Of a DNA stretch of 64,000 nucleotides, positions 10,324 to 21,765 are shown piece after piece. The DNA comes from Luzula sylvatica (taxonomy: Eukaryota > Streptophyta > Magnoliopsida > Poales > Juncaceae): contig OX326959.1 of NCBI GenBank assembly GCA_946800325.1, forward strand, positions 30,046,527 to 30,110,526. The letters run 5' to 3'. Each line of letters starts with the position of its first letter. Within the stretch, counting starts at the first letter, position 1. The notes under the pieces are model-generated. The model was given only the letters and a program-made list of their open reading frames with translations. It made no database searches and was not told the origin of the DNA. A program made the translations under genes and the position numbers.

Positions 10324-12943
10324 CAGATGTGAATACAGAAAACCGAAAAATTAAAACAGGGAAAACAATTACCTTTGTGAAATCCAACTATGAACTAACA
10401 TACATTGAGCCACCCTTGGATACATTCAAATTTTGGAATTCGCTATCCCATTAATCCCCTCGGCTAAAAACACCAGATACCAGAAAAAGAATAAATTAAA
10501 AATTAATTGGCATTTATAATTTAAAATTTTAATTTTATATTACTTGAGGGAGAATAGCATCCATTAGGATTGAGCAGAGAGCAAGAACATCACTACTCGT
10601 TACAATATACTTACATTAATCGACAACTAATCATAATGGTATTTTTGATATTTTTAAAGTTTATAAGGATCTAGTACGTTAAATACATTAGCAGAAAATA
10701 TGAAGAATTAATACTTACATTGAAATCGATAAATTCAAATTATAGAATACCTTATCATTTTGAAATTCCAATTCACAATTGCAGATATTCGTACCTGGTT
10801 GGTACCGGTACCAAATGAGATGCACCCGACTTTTGTTCCAAGGTCACTGAAATTCAATTTTTTGCCATTACAACCATGAAAAAATCACTTACATTCATGA
10901 TCATATTATTGTTTGTAAGTGTGTAAAAGTAATAGTCTCAAAATATAACATGAATTTGCCTCCCTCGATTTATACGCGTTTAATAAAAAATCTGAGAAAT
11001 GTACAATTTTATGCTGTAAATTAATATTTAGTCAATTTCCAATTTATGTGCTAATTTCAATAATTTTTTTTGTGAGTTCAAACTTCAAATAAAATAACGA
11101 TAAAGATATATTCTTAATACACGTACAAGACATATTTATTAATTGGTTAATTTTGTCTTTACTTTTTTGGACTACATTTGTATTTTACTATTTTAGAAAT
11201 GGAAATTTTTTTCCATTTAAATATGGGATAATATCAAGTATGTCCTTCTAAAAACTCATAATATCAAATTTGTCTCTTTAAGTTTGTTTATATCAAATAT
11301 ATCCCTTAAAAATTTAATTCCTATCGAAATTAACTTTTACATCAAATTTAATAAAAATATATAAGATGACCATTCTGCCCTTCTTTCACCTAATTTCTCC
11401 TCCAACATTCTTTCTCCTAATTTTTCGTCCGGACTATTTTTAACAGAACGTCTTTCCTCGGTTTTTTCTTTGCTCGTCTTTCTCTGTTTCGTGAATTTGT
11501 TGAGCTTTTAGAGCGCTTGAAGTCCTGAGCAAGTTCTTGAGATTGAGAAGATCTAGTAAAGAATCACTCCACTCATTTTTTTGGTATCTGACCTTGTCTT
11601 CTCCTCATGTTTTTTCCCAAATTTTTGTCATCCTAAAATATCAGTAAGATGCTGAGAAGCTCTAGTTAAGAAAAATATGACCCACTTCTTATTCATGGAT
11701 GTGCCATGGATTTTGTCTTTCTTCGGTATTTTTGCATTTTCATTTCTCTATTATTTCTTTCTCAGTGGCGAACTCACTTGTTCTCATTTCTCCTCTTCTA
11801 TTTACTTGGTCACTTCACCTCTTCTACTCTCTCTGTCTCTCCCTCTCCCTCTTCTCTTATATTTAACATTGTCATTTTTATTCATCCCCTCAAAACAATA
11901 ACATTCTCTCCTCGTCTCTTACCTCTTATCATAGTAATATGTAGTTACTAGTGTACCCACGCAAACACAAAGAGAAAGAGAAACAGAGGAATTAGAAATG
12001 AAGAAGACCACCACACTCAATTTGGAAAGAGAAATTCAACACAAATTGTACAATTTAAAATATTTGTAATTCAAATTAAGTTTGAATTGCATATATTTGG
12101 AGTACATTGCAAGTAATCCATCAATAGAAAATGGAAACCACACAAGTTGAGCTGCAAATTAATTATTATTAAGCAAGAAAAACTATATATCCGATAATAC
12201 TTCTTTGAGTCACAATATTAAAAGATGATACTTTTAAAAGAAGCAACTAAGAGGAATGGTGCGAGCTGCAACCAATCTCTCGTTTAGTTGATAATTATTG
12301 AGCAGTAGATTCGCAAAAACAGCTTTGTATATTGTGAGAATCTTGTTTTAAACTCAAGACATGCAATAATTTCGATACCAATCGTAGTAACATACCAAAC
12401 GGCCTTATACTAAACACCTTATTTTCCTTGGTAAGATGGGAAGAATGGAAGATGCGTGAAGAAGAAAGAGAGAGAAGATGAATGATTGGGGACGAAGTTC
12501 AGAATGAGAACGGTATTTTGGTAATTTATAATTAAGGATTATTTATTTAATTAATCTTTATAAGTTTTGTTTAATAAAAAGTTACGTATATGGATATATT
12601 TGATATTTTATGAACTTTAAAGGGATAGATTTGATAAGTTTTGGTTTGAAAGGATAATTTTGAAATATTTTTGAGTATTAGAAGGACAAATTTGATATTC
12701 ATTGTTTTGGAGGGTTAAATTTGATATTTTGAAGTTTTGAAGGGATATACATGAAATTGCCTCATTAAATATTTATCCCTATTAAATAAATAATATCATA
12801 TTTATCCTTACTAAACACAATTGATGTCAAATTTATTTTTTATTAAGCCCTACTTAATATCAAATTTCTCCAAACGGTTAAATTAACGTTAAACTAAACA
12901 AAATTATGAAATTTATATTTATTGACTAAAATACCCTCAAATA
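10324..12943. other. Duplicated intergenic sequence, no gene recognised
   Basis: There is a pyrimidine-rich stretch around 11670-11950 and AAATTTGATATTT-type dispersed repeat phrases at 11225-11310 (inverted) and 12590-12770. The open frames at 11677-11951 are hydrophobic low-complexity readings of a CT-rich tract. They are open in both copies only because the copies are nearly identical. Confidence 0.5.
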
Positions 12944-12956
12944 ATACTCCCAACCG

Positions 12957-13832
12957 TAGAAAAGAAAACCCTAGCCCCCGAGGGCGAGGGCGATTTCGGG
13001 CGCTGAGGGCGATTTCGGGGTGGAGACAAACCGACGCCGCCGCCTCCACCCCCTTCTCTCTCTCTCTCTCTTCTCAACTGCGGCTCGAAGTCGGTTCCGC
13101 TCTCGAAACCCTAGCCGCCGAGGACGAACGTCGAACGCGGCGGGAGGAAAGGGGCGCCGCGACGGGAGGAAAGGAGGCGACTGGAGGCAAACCGACGCCG
13201 ACTGGGTCGCCGACTGGCGACTGGCGCCGACTGGAGGCGACTGGAAAGGAGGCTACTGGAGGCGACTGGAAAGGGGCGCCGACTGGCGACTGGCACCGAC
13301 TGGCGACGACCGGCGACGGGAGGAAAGGGGCGCCGACTGGCCACAGCGACTGGCGACGACGGGGCGAAACCCTAGCCGCCATCGGGGCGATTTTGGAGCT
13401 CCTCGAAGAGCAAAAACTCGGGCCGATTTGGGGTGGAGGCAAAAGGGCGACGAAAGGAAAAAGCGGGAAAGGAAAAAGGAAAATCGAAAAATCGCGAGGC
13501 TGGTGCCGAGTCTGGGGCGAGTCTAGGGCGAGGCCGAGAGCGACGACCGAGTCTGGGGCGAGTTTGGGGGCGAGTCCGAGAGCGACGGGCCGCGACAGCA
13601 ACGGGGACAGCTTCGATGACAATCCGAGCTCGCGTGGCAAACCAAGGGCAGAGGGAGGTTGCGTTCAAAGCATCATCTCTCGGCATGTATCTTACTTTTG
13701 CAATTATAATTTATTTTTGCGAAACTACTTTTTTACATTTATCATGTAAAATCGCACCAATGTATTAAACTTTGTTTTAATATATTAAAAGAGGCTTCGC
13801 CTCTTTAGTTTTTCAAAAAAAAAAAAAAATAA
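12957..13832 (+). mobile_element. GC-rich retroposon with poly(A) and 13-bp target duplication
   Basis: The direct repeat AATACTCCCAACC flanks the insert at 12944-12956 and 13833-13845. The 3' end is a run of about 14 A, preceded by a GAGGCTTCGCCTC hairpin (13792-13804). This is what LINE machinery leaves. The body is about 60% GC against about 30% around it. It starts near AAAACCCTAGCC, has CT repeats, then GACTGGCGACTGGCGCC-type minisatellite repeats and GCGAGTCTGGGGC repeats. Frames of 168-275 codons are open, but the longest starts upstream of the insert and all are low-complexity, so I do not call a CDS. It may be a retroposed gene transcript or an unusual SINE-like element. Copy B carries it at 55364-56251 with one extra 12-bp repeat unit. 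Confidence 0.8.
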
Positions 13833-13845
13833 AATACTCCCAACC

Positions 13846-15150
13846 CATTGAAAGATTGATTGCCTAAGTAAGATATACCATTTCAAATCTCACCAAAGTA
13901 AATATTCTTATGTATGTTTTTGCAGGGGTTTGTAAACTATACCAGAAAAGGTTCATTAAAGAAATTGAAGAAATGTGTACGACTAAAATTAGGATTTAGG
14001 ATTGAGTATGAATACAGCTTTTTTTTTGCTTTCCGTGTGAATACAATTGTGTTTCGGATGAGGGTATTGGTAGGATTAGGGCATTGGGTGAATTAGGGCA
14101 TTGGGTGAAAGTGTATTTAAAGTTAAAATGAACTTGTATGGATCAATTAAATTATTAATATTAAAATTAAAATGAATACACGAAAATATTGAATTTTAAT
14201 AAAATTACAAGTTAATACTAAAATAATGAACATGTTTATTCAATTTCAATATTCATTCACTCTTTACATTCATTCATTCTCATTTCAATTGTAAATACAA
14301 GTTTCATACATACACCTATCCTATCAATACAATCACAATTCAGTGCATGATGTCGTATCCAAATCAAATTAATATTCAATTCTAATCCTGACCTTAAACA
14401 CATTAAACTCTAAATCACTAATCCTTAAATACTTTCATATGCATAATCAAATCTTTCCACATCATCTTTTTAGTCATGTTGTGAATCCCTCTTCTTCTAC
14501 TCCCAATTGCTTCATTCAAGACCCTCAATTGATAATCAACCAACAATTCAAATTATCCGCATATCTAACATCCTCCATATCTAACATCCTCGCAAATCTG
14601 CTTTTATTTCGGGGACTTTTAGGCCATTATCCATCCAACAATTCAGTGCCAGCTTATTTTAGCTCGAAACACATCCCGATTTAAGGAACCTATACCAAAA
14701 ACTAAATTATCAATTTTTTTTAATATACTGAAGAAACATACCAACATATATCTCTCTTGGGAATTGCATCGAGCAGTTTAAGCTCGACACATCCTATACT
14801 TCGCAGGATGAAATTTGTAGACCTATTTTAGCCTCATTCAGTGCAATTCCAAACAACGAATCAGAGAATGGAGAGAGATTCACCAAAAGAGTTCCAAAAC
14901 AGGCAGAGAGAATGAGTCACGTCGCCACCATCAACCGTCTCGAGTCACAAGCTATTGATCAGATTTGTTGGAGGAGAGAGGTCATTCTCCACCTAAATTG
15001 ATAATTAGAGATGCTTACTAATCCCCCTTTGTTTAGATCAACGGAATCAGATTTCGACCCAATTAGATCACTTGAGAAGCAAAAAATGAACATAATTACA
15101 AACTTTGACCAAATTACGGAATACAAAACTCGAAAATGAAAACGTGTATC
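13846..15150. other. Duplicated intergenic sequence
   Basis: There is a short tandem of TTAGGGCATTGGGTGAA around 14075-14110 and a dimer of CATATCTAACATCCTC near 14560-14590. Otherwise I see nothing recognisable. It is repeated at 56265-57569. Confidence 0.5.
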
Positions 15151-15154
15151 TAAC

Positions 15155-15358
15155 CTTTTCAACCGACCAGTCCCTTATGGCCTTCCGCTTCTTCATCTGG
15201 GCTTCTCCGTCGTCAGTGTCGCAAGAGAGGTAGTAAAAGCTCCGCCAAAGAGAGAGGAAGGGTGACCTGCTCTGCGGGAGAGTTGGTACAAATCCGCCGG
15301 AGAGAAATATGCGACCTGGAAGAATCCATAGTGATAAGAAAAAACAAAAGGAAGTCAT
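15155..15358 (-). pseudogene. Unrecognised exon-like block ending at a splice donor
   Basis: On the minus strand a GC-richer, open stretch ends in AIRDWSVEK followed directly by GTTAGATAC, a plausible donor (exon end 15155). An inner ATG at 15196 would give MKKRKAIRDWSVEK. In another frame a 38-residue reading beginning MDSSRSHISLRR overlaps it. No downstream exon was recognised. The block is unchanged in copy B (57574-57777) apart from one base near the MDSSRS start. I cannot name the gene. It could be the first exon of a gene or a remnant. Confidence 0.35.
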
Positions 15359-15390
15359 GAGAGAGAACAAATAGAAGTAAAAGAGACGAA

Positions 15391-15783
15391 GGGGGTGTTT
15401 GGTTGGAACTTTGGATTTCGAATGCCTTGGAATACTTTTTTATGGATTCCATTCCCATGTTTGGTTTGCACGCTCGGTAATAAAGTAATGGCATACTCCA
15501 TTCCCTAGGAAATAGTTGATGGGAATAGGATTACCACCAAAATTGGTGGCTTTTCTCCATTCCCATGAGGAGGGAATACATTTTATTTTAATTTTCAAAA
15601 ATAAATAGCTCAAGGTTTCTATAAATAAACTCATTTTTACATTTTTAGAGAATGTCATGGAATAAATACGTGTACCAACCAAACAAGGTATTAGAGTATG
15701 CCGTGGAATGATATGCCTTGGCATCAGATTCCTTGGCATACTCCATGCCAAGGCATTATGCAAAGCATGAACCAAACGACCCC
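15391..15783. mobile_element. 393-bp MITE (Harbinger/Tourist-like), only in copy A
   Basis: The ends are GGGGGTGTTTGGTT and, reverse-complemented, GGGGTCGTTTGGTT, matching at 12 of 14. The triplet GAA at 15388-15390 is repeated at 15784-15786. Copy B has the uninterrupted site AGAGACGAAAAG (57799-57815 region). TIR sequence and 3-bp duplication point to the PIF/Harbinger group. GAA is not that group's usual TWA target, so the family is inferred. There is no transposase; the 111-codon minus frame inside it is a chance frame. Confidence 0.9.
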
Positions 15784-15786
15784 GAA

Positions 15787-15907
15787 AAGTATTTTTAACG
15801 GAAGAAAGAAGAAATAAGAAAGCAAACGAAGATGTAACGGAGATGCAATGTGCACGGATCTTGGAACAGATCGAACGGTAAATAATTTACAAGCAAAAAC
15901 TGTGTTT

Positions 15908-15952
<45 letters not shown>

Positions 15953-16571
15953 ATTTGATTTCCCTTTGAAACAAAATGGTATGAACAGAAAATGTGTTTT
16001 AAGGAAAAATTGAATCATTGTTTATTCACTTTGAAAATCTTACGATTTGTCTTTATTTGAATTTTAACAAATAGATACATATATTATTATTTGTTTGCTC
16101 ATTGATCGGAAGACTTTATTGATTGATTAACTTTTAAATTCAATTTTGCAAATTTGCATATTGCTATGCTAGTATGCATTCTATCCTAAAGAAAACAATG
16201 CGCTACTTTTTGTCAACAACGAGATCAATATTTTTGACGGAGTTTCTAGTATCAAAACTAATTGCACTTATAAATTTTCGACCGACGACTAAACTTAAAA
16301 ATTCACCAAATTCTCTCCTCCCATTTTGACTGAATTTATATGCATTTTTAATTTATATGTACATTTTGAAGTAATTATTATAACAATCATATTAGATATA
16401 ACAAGTATATTGGAGAATTCAAAATGATTAAATATGATCAAAATTTTAATGAAATTGTATTCAGTATCATATCATATTGATAGTTTTTATAGTTTCATGA
16501 ATTTTCATCAAAAAAATTTATCACTTTCTGTGTTTCATTAATTTATGATTAGTTTAAAAATGTGAGAAAGC

Positions 16572-16624
<53 letters not shown>

Positions 16625-16722
16625 AACCTGCAGTCCGAAGTAATCAAGAAAGTTTTGGGTGGAGAATACTTATGGAAGAGATTGATTGAGTTGGTAAATA
16701 TGAATCGTTGGATTAGGAGTAA
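15787..16722. other. Duplicated intergenic sequence with TA and GA microsatellites
   Basis: It holds (TA)n at 15910-15951 (about 42 bp; about 73 bp in copy B) and (GA)n at 16573-16620 (48 bp; about 61 bp in copy B). There is otherwise no recognisable feature. The microsatellite differences are among the largest small differences between the two copies. Confidence 0.85.
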
Positions 16723-19189
16723 CTAGCATTACCCCCGCGCAATTGCGCGGGGCTGTTCGGGTTTATAAGTAATGTAGTTGAAAAAAATTGTTGTTCGTTT
16801 TGTGTATGTGACTTTCTTTTTGTAATCATTATTATATGTGTAATTTAGTGTGTTGTGTGCGAGTGAAATTTTGTAGCAAAAATCGTTTGAAAATTTTAAG
16901 AGCCGGATTTCTTGAATAATTCAAACGGTTATTGCTAAAAAAATTATCTATATTTTATACTTCATAAGTAAAATAAGGAAAAAGAACGAATGAGTCGTCA
17001 TGAAATTTATTAAGAACATAATAGTTCAGAAAACATTGCTGAAAAAAAGATTGTTTTTAATTTCACAAATCTTTAATTTCGCTACATATTTAGTACAAAT
17101 ATTTTTCGTCCTTTGTGTGGTCAGCCAACAACAAATTTAACGATGTCATCGCTAACCGTTTCGTTCGAATCTTTAATTTAAATTATGTCATGATTATTCG
17201 CACATCCATGATTTGGTATATTTTTAACCCCCTAATTTTTTTTGGATATTAGAAAAAATTCTCTATCTTTTCGTAAACTCCCAAAAAAAAAACTCTTTAC
17301 CAAACTTTTATTTTAAAATACTCCTTATGGATGATATTAATTTTTTTTTTCCAAAATACCCTCCAAATCTCATATGTAATAATTAAAACTTATTTTTGTT
17401 ATTTTTTATTAATTTTAAGAAAATTCATAAACAATTCTTAACACGTAGTGATTTAAAAAAATTTTAATTATTACATATTTTGTTTATATAATTTTAATAT
17501 TACATTCTTTATTCATAAAAAAACTAACATTAAATGATAATAAATAAACACCTTGCAAATATATTCATAGAAAATATCTATTTAAACATCTATTTTTTAT
17601 TTTAGTTTTCTTTTTATGTATTTTTTAATAGTTTTGTGATATTTTATTTTTAAATATTTGCAAGATGTTCTTTTATTAATATTGTTCAACTTATTATAAT
17701 TTTATTTTAGTTTTTCAAGAAAAATAATAAAGGACCAAAATGTAAATTTTAAAACTTCGGAGGACAAAAATGCAAATATAAAGGACCAAAATGTGAAAAA
17801 AGGACAAAAATATAATTTTTTTTAAAAAATATGACCAATTTGAGGCCCCTGGACTAAAATGTAAATTTCAAAACTTCGAAGGGCCAAAATGCAAATATAA
17901 AGGACCAAAATGAGAAAAAAGGACCAAAATGTAAAAAAATTTCGAAAAAAGGACCAATTTGTAAATAAAAAAGGACCAAAATGGAAAAAAAGGACCCAAA
18001 TGTAAATTTTTTTCGAAAAAAGGACCAATTTGTAAATCAAAAAGGACCAAAATGTAAATTTTAAAACTTCGAAGGACCAAAATGCAAATATAAAGGACCG
18101 AAATGTGATAAAAAAGGACCAAAATATAATTTGTTTTAAAAAACAGGACCAATTTGAGGCCCCTGGACCAAAATGTGAATATTAAAATTTCGAAGGACCA
18201 AAATGCAAATATAAATGACCAAAATGTAAAAAGAAGGACCAAAATATAATTTTTTTTTAATAAAAGGACCAATTTGTAAATCAAAAAGGACCAAAATGTA
18301 AACAAAATATTTTTTTTTACAAATATACCCCTAGTGACGTGGCTGCCTGGACTAAAATGTAAATTTCAAAACTTCGAAGGGCCAAAATGCAAATATAAAG
18401 GACCAAAATGTAAAAAAAAGGACTAAAATGTAATTTTTTTTCGAAAAAAGGACCAAAATGCAAATATAAAGGACCGAAATGTGATAAAGGACCAAAATGT
18501 AATTTTTTTTAAAAAAATGACCAATTTGAGGCCCCTGGACCAAAATGTGAATATTAAAACTTCGAAGGACCAAAATGCAAATATAAAGGACCAAAATGTA
18601 AAAAAAAAGGACCAAAATGTAATTTTTTTTTTTAAAAAAGGACCAATTTGTAAATCAAAAAGGACCAAAATGTAAAAAAAAAAAAAAATTACGAATAGGC
18701 CCCTGGTGACGTGGCTGCACCAGGAGGCAGCAAATCCCCTTGCATTAGTATATAACCCCTGGTGACGTGGCTGCCTGGACTAAAATGTAAATTTCAAAAC
18801 TTCGAAGGGCCAAAATGCAAATATAAAGGACCAAAATGTAAAAAAAAGGACTAAAATGTAATTTTTTTTCGAAAAAAGGACCAAAATGCAAATATAAAGG
18901 ACCGAAATGTGATAAAGAAGGACCAAAATGTAATTTTTTTTAAAAAAAGGACCAATTTGAGGCCCCTGGACCAAAATGTGAATATTAAAACTTCGAAGGA
19001 CCAAAATGCAAATATAAATGACCAAAATGTAAAAAAAAAGGACCAAAATATAATTTTTTTTTTAAAAAAAGGACCAATTTGTAAATCAAAAAGGACCAAA
19101 ATGTAAAAAAATAAAAAAAATTTACGAATAGGCCCCTGATGACGTGGCTGCACCAGGAGGCAGCAAATCCCCTTGCATTAGTATATAGA
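16723..19189 (-). mobile_element. Non-autonomous Helitron (minus strand), tandem-repeat rich
   Basis: Read on the minus strand the element ends in a GC hairpin (GCGCAATTGCGC core, about 16730-16751) followed by GGTAATGCTAG, with T next to it in the host. This is the Helitron 3' signature. The 5' end on the minus strand is TCTATATACTAATGCAAGG, at 19189 or at 19193 because a GATA repeat blurs it. No RepHel coding is seen. The body contains an array of GGACCAAAATGTAAA-type units (about 17730-19110). The 5'-terminal part is tandemly duplicated (units starting near 18331 and 18766), including the segment GTGACGTGGCTGC. The copy in B is 58792-61266. Confidence 0.85.
17730..19110. repeat. GGACCAAAATG minisatellite inside the Helitron
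   Basis: Dozens of degenerate units of about 20-25 bp are built on AAGGACCAAAATGYAAA, with A-runs between them. A higher-order unit of about 430 bp is present twice. The same unit in opposite orientation fills the elements at 34974-35480 and about 41210-41580. The FWSF-rich open frames on the minus strand are translations of this repeat. Confidence 0.92.
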
Positions 19190-19320
19190 TAGATTAGACG
19201 GATGAGATTGATAAAGAGGGAGAAGTTTCACGGATCGATGACGTGGCAAGAAGTGGGATCGAGGGAAATTTTCAGTTTGGTGCCGAATTCTAAACAACAG
19301 CAAGATTATTAGATTGAATG

Positions 19321-19484
19321 TTTTTTTTTTTTTTCGATTGAGGCCCGTAGGCACACCCCCCCCTAATAGCTAACCCCAAGGGCTTGCCCGAATAAACCCC
19401 TATTTTTGCCTCAGCCGAGACTCGAGCTCGGGTGGCATGTGAGGCAAGCCCAATACCATCCCACTACGCTAGTGCGTTGGGTGG
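19321..19484 (-). mobile_element. tRNA-derived SINE, 164 bp, only in copy A
   Basis: The direct repeat TTATTAGATTGAATG (15 bp) lies at 19306-19320 and 19485-19499. Copy B has it once, with no insert. Read on the minus strand, the element starts CCACCCAACGCACTAGCG, has a box-A-like TAGCGTAGTGG (19461-19471) and a box-B-like GAGCTCGAGTCTC (19417-19429), and ends in 14 A. This is a complete Pol III-type SINE with its target duplication intact. It inserted after the two copies separated. Confidence 0.94.
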
Positions 19485-19499
19485 TTATTAGATTGAATG

Positions 19500-20415
19500 T
19501 TGGTTAATTAAAGATGTGGCTATTTGGGTTCGGCCCATGTTACTTGACTGCACCAGAAGGGGGCTTGACCTGTTATTTTGATAAATTAACGAAAAACTAA
19601 TCATATTGATAAATCAAGTCCTCCCATTTTGACCTGTTACTTATTTGTCCTTGACATTTGTCATCAGCATAACAAAATGATAAATGACTTAAATGTCAAG
19701 TATGAATTCTTTTTCGGTTTATCACTTTGTGTTTTCAGCATATTTATTCAATTGCATTAAGGACTTGGTTTTATAAGAACTGCAAATGAAATCATTCCGT
19801 TTTAATGTATAACAAATACACAACAAAATATTGATGATGCTTAACAGGAAAAAAAAAAAAAAAAAAAAAAAAAGGAAAAAAAAATTTCATTGTTAACGAA
19901 AATGCAAAAATGAAATTCCTAACATTAAGTCATTTTACTAGTTTTGGTACTAAGTGATCAAATAAGTTACCGAGATCTCCATGTAAAGCTAATTTAATTC
20001 CTTCCAATTGCCAATTTCTCTTTTTTTATAAAATGTTATGTCCAAAGTTTTATATGGACTGTTTTGTTAATTTATCCATTAAAAGCGCATATTCCTTTTT
20101 TTTAAGATCTTTAAAGAAGATAATTTTTTACAATTTTAGATCATATATGGGTTTTCTTGCAATTTTCCTCAAAATAATCTGAGAAAAGATTATTGGTTGC
20201 ATTTTTCATGATTAGATTCAAAATTATATATGGTTTTCAATTTAAATTATAAATACATCAGGAGAGAATGCGACGGTTAATTCAGGCCATTGGAGAGGAA
20301 ATTATCCAATTCCTCCTCATAAATATAATCCTATAAATAAATTAATAAATAAATGATCCTTGTAATTTAACTAATCAGTAAAATAAATAAATAAATATTT
20401 TATTATTTAATAAAC
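19500..20415. other. Duplicated intergenic or former intron sequence
   Basis: An A-run lies at 19851-19873. No recognisable exon was found here, although it lies directly downstream of the last reductase exon on the minus strand. It is repeated at 61400-62316. Confidence 0.5.
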
Positions 20416-20708
20416 CATTTTGCGATTCCTGCAACCAAAGAAGAGAGAACCGAGTATCCGAGCTCTACTCCAGACTCTTTCAACGCCAACCTTTCCTGAA
20501 AAATCAAAAAATAATAAATGCATCAGAGAAGCCATTTTACAAAAATACCCAGTTGCCCTCGGTATTCTCTTCATTTGCAACCGCATTCTATAAATAAATA
20601 TTAATTAATTCATCAAATTATTAAATTATCAACTTTATAATAATAATAATAATACCTTAATCCATGTGGAGCAGATTCCTTTGTGAACTGTACCAGAAGG
20701 TGTAGTTT

Positions 20709-20915
20709 TGAATACCAACGCACACGTCACGTGAATTCTCGAAGGCGCATCCTAAATAAATTTAAAAATATATAAATATTAATTTCGGTAAAAAAACAAA
20801 TTAAATAATATTTTTGTATGATGAATAAATTTAATTACTTTTGAATACCAACGCACACGTCACGTGAATTCTCGAAGGCGCATCCTAAATAAATTTAAAA
20901 ATAAATAAATATTAA
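20709..20915. repeat. Tandem duplication of an exon edge in the reductase pseudogene
   Basis: A segment of about 130 bp containing the start of the [10 protein letters not shown] exon and its upstream intron (20709-20837) is repeated from 20839. The second unit is interrupted by the Helitron and resumes at 25210-25266. Copy B shows both units uninterrupted (about 62610-62872), so the tandem duplication is older than the large duplication. Confidence 0.88.
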
Positions 20916-20931
20916 TCCTTAAATAGATATA

Positions 20932-21560
20932 ATGCAAAACATTGGGCCGAAAAATCCCGCTTCCACGTCGTCGGTTACTGTAGCCGACTGTATTGCTTCT
21001 CTTGAGTTAAAAGAGGGTAAAACAATGGCGGCTCCTCATTCACGCTCCAGAAGAAGAGAAAAACCAGACGAAACCCTAGGATGCTCGCAGGCCGACGCGA
21101 TTGGTGGTTCTTTAGGCGGCTTCTTCTGCTGGAAAACACCGGTGGCAGATGGCGACCAAACCCTAGAAACGGAATCCTGACAAAACGAGAGCGACGACCG
21201 ATGACGACGAAGCCTCGCCATGGCAGCAGCTGGTGACTCGCCACGGTTCTGGCGATTGTGGCTGCGACTGGCCACGATTTTGGCTGCCGCTGGTGACTCG
21301 CCAAGAAGCCCTATCTTCGATCTGTTTCCTTCTTCTCCGATATCAGTCGTTGGTCCTACTTTTGCGGGTGTCGAATAGCGCATCGTCTCTCTTCTCATTC
21401 CAATTTGTCGTGCTCGAAGTTGCTGAAGACGCTACTGGCGACGCTATTGGAGACGCAGCGCTCGACGGTGCTGGCGACGCAGCTGGCCATGACAAGTTTA
21501 TGGCGATAAAATTGGTGGTGGAAGAGGGAAGAGGAAAAGAAAGGGAGTGTTAGGGTTTTG
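20932..21560 (+). other. GC-rich gene-like stretch inside the Helitron, unidentified
   Basis: GC content rises sharply, with AAACCCTAG phrases (21073, 21163) and an imperfect duplication of a GCTGGTGACTCGCCA block (about 21227-21245 and 21288-21304). Open frames exist on both strands (82, 106, 109 and 120 codons) but overlap one another, and none has a recognised domain. It probably derives from the 5' region of a captured gene. Confidence 0.4.
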
Positions 21561-21693
21561 GGTGGATTTGGATTGAACGGAATAACTAATTATCGAAACA
21601 CGAAAAATGGTTTATGTAAAAGGGAAGAGCAGAACCAGGTACACAAATTTGTGTCTCGGAGATTTGAACTTTGATCGAAGTTGTGTTTTTCAG

Positions 21694-21765
21694 GCATATG
21701 TAGCGGAGCTCGAAACTTTGGTTGCTCAGCTTGAAGAGGAGAATACATAGCTCTTGAGATACCAG
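21694..21765 (+). pseudogene. Captured bZIP transcription factor exon (leucine zipper)
   Basis: A 72-base exon is bounded by TTTTTCAG before and GTACTC after. In frame 0 it reads AYVAELETLVAQLEEENT, a stop (TAG), then LLRYQ. The spacing of L residues and the QAY..ELE...QLEEEN pattern are those of the zipper exon of plant group A/GBF4-type bZIP factors, where an exon border after the K/RQ of the basic region is also usual. The stop replaces what is normally a Q codon (CAG to TAG). The basic region is absent, so this is a fragment carried by the Helitron and not a gene. Confidence 0.8.

Noticed and set aside
11677..11951. Two overlapping frames of 74 and 81 codons, identical in copy B
   Set aside because: Identity between copies reflects recent duplication, not selection. 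The sequence is CT-rich and the readings are hydrophobic low-complexity.
12922..13749. A 275-codon frame (285 codons in copy B) over the GC-rich retroposon
   Set aside because: The frame starts upstream of the insert boundary, is low-complexity, overlaps long frames on both strands, and its C-terminal part switches frame between copies because of a 12-bp unit and the repeat structure.
15440..15775. 111-codon minus-strand frame
   Set aside because: It lies entirely within the 393-bp MITE, is absent from copy B and has no domain.
17822..19153. Hydrophobic FWSFIFAFWSF-type frames, which look like membrane proteins
   Set aside because: They are translations of the AAAGGACCAAAATG minisatellite inside the Helitron.
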